Source of the DNA: Polyodon spathula
Lineage: Eukaryota > Chordata > Actinopteri > Acipenseriformes > Polyodontidae
Direction of reading: 5' to 3'
Length of the DNA: 64,000 nt
Assembly: GCF_017654505.1 (NCBI RefSeq)
Contig: NC_054543.1
Span: 26,476,747 to 26,540,746, forward strand
In this document: one piece after another, positions 63,758 to 64,000 of the stretch
Position numbering within the stretch: the stretch's first letter is position 1
Layout of the letters: every line of letters begins with the position of its first letter
Position numbers and translations under genes: made by a program
The notes under the pieces: generated by a model
The model's input: the letters and a program-made list of their open reading frames with translations, nothing else
What the model was told of the DNA's origin: nothing
Database searches by the model: none

Positions 63758-64000
63758 TTTTTTCTGCGATATGTGCTGTTTTAAAACATACAAACATTGT
63801 TTGATATAAATGGTGTGGATGTCAAACTACTTGCGATCACTGGTTTATTTTGACGTTGGCCAACATGTTGGGAATCACATGATTGGTGGGTGTCCAGTTA
63901 TTTAGCTTTTCTGTTTGAATAGTCGCTACACTCTCTTAAAAAAATATAACAATTTGACCTTAGTTTGACGACGTATATCTAATTGTGTATAAGATGTATT
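63758..64000. other. No feature recognised
   Basis: AT-rich sequence to the window end. Confidence 0.45.

Overview
The window looks like intronic or intergenic DNA from a vertebrate, most likely a non-teleost ray-finned fish such as a sturgeon (inference, not proven). The grounds are one spliced exon of an AMP-activated protein kinase gamma subunit, a very high load of CR1-type LINEs, DIRS and Ngaro tyrosine-recombinase retrotransposons, Ty3/Gypsy, Tc1 and hAT elements, and many microsatellites. There are no prokaryotic genes, no operons and no CRISPR array. The only convincing host coding sequence is the exon at 17683-17848 (+). Almost everything else recognisable is transposable-element sequence, mostly broken.

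Layout. 1-2160: 3' part of a CR1-like LINE (copy A). 2490-4352: relic of a Ty3/Gypsy element with integrase upstream of reverse transcriptase (Gmr1-like order). 4353-4850: DNA-transposon-like repeat. 5815-6259: foldback element copy 1. 6260-12260: two head-to-tail CR1 copies on the minus strand; copy C keeps ORF1 (zinc finger plus SGNH esterase), ORF2 and a repeated 5' UTR. 12261-15377: gene-free DNA with local repeats. 15378-16440: old CR1 copy D. 16668-17155: hAT-like and Tc1 fragments. 17683-17848: the kinase exon, followed by a foldback repeat and a minisatellite. 19660-28812: a DIRS1-like element (+) interrupted by a Ngaro-like element (-), itself interrupted by CR1 copy E. 29815-33402: CR1 fragment F, an LTR with Gypsy gag-protease, a Ngaro-like recombinase fragment and CR1 tail G. 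33757-37105: a hAT-like MITE, a Tc1-like end and a hAT element with a broken transposase. 37110-37930: PIF1/Helitron-like helicase fragment. 37931-42314: mostly empty, with microsatellites and a tRNA-derived SINE. 42315-45965: two broken Tc1-like transposons flanking CR1 copy H. 46694-55049: a second DIRS1-like element, interrupted by a Tc1-like transposon, itself interrupted by CR1 copy I. 55263-55703: foldback copy 2. 57246-62757: a third DIRS1-like element with both inverted terminal repeats and its internal complementary region. 63038-63555: foldback copy 3, then a tRNA-like sequence.

How it fits together. The transposons are independent parasites, but their nesting gives a relative history: DIRS and Ngaro elements came first, then Tc1, then CR1 in two separate stacks. 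Two CR1 copies keep a 661-codon open frame differing at only about ten residues, so CR1 was active recently. The kinase exon has intact splice sites and reading frame and is presumably still part of a working gene whose neighbouring exons lie outside the window.
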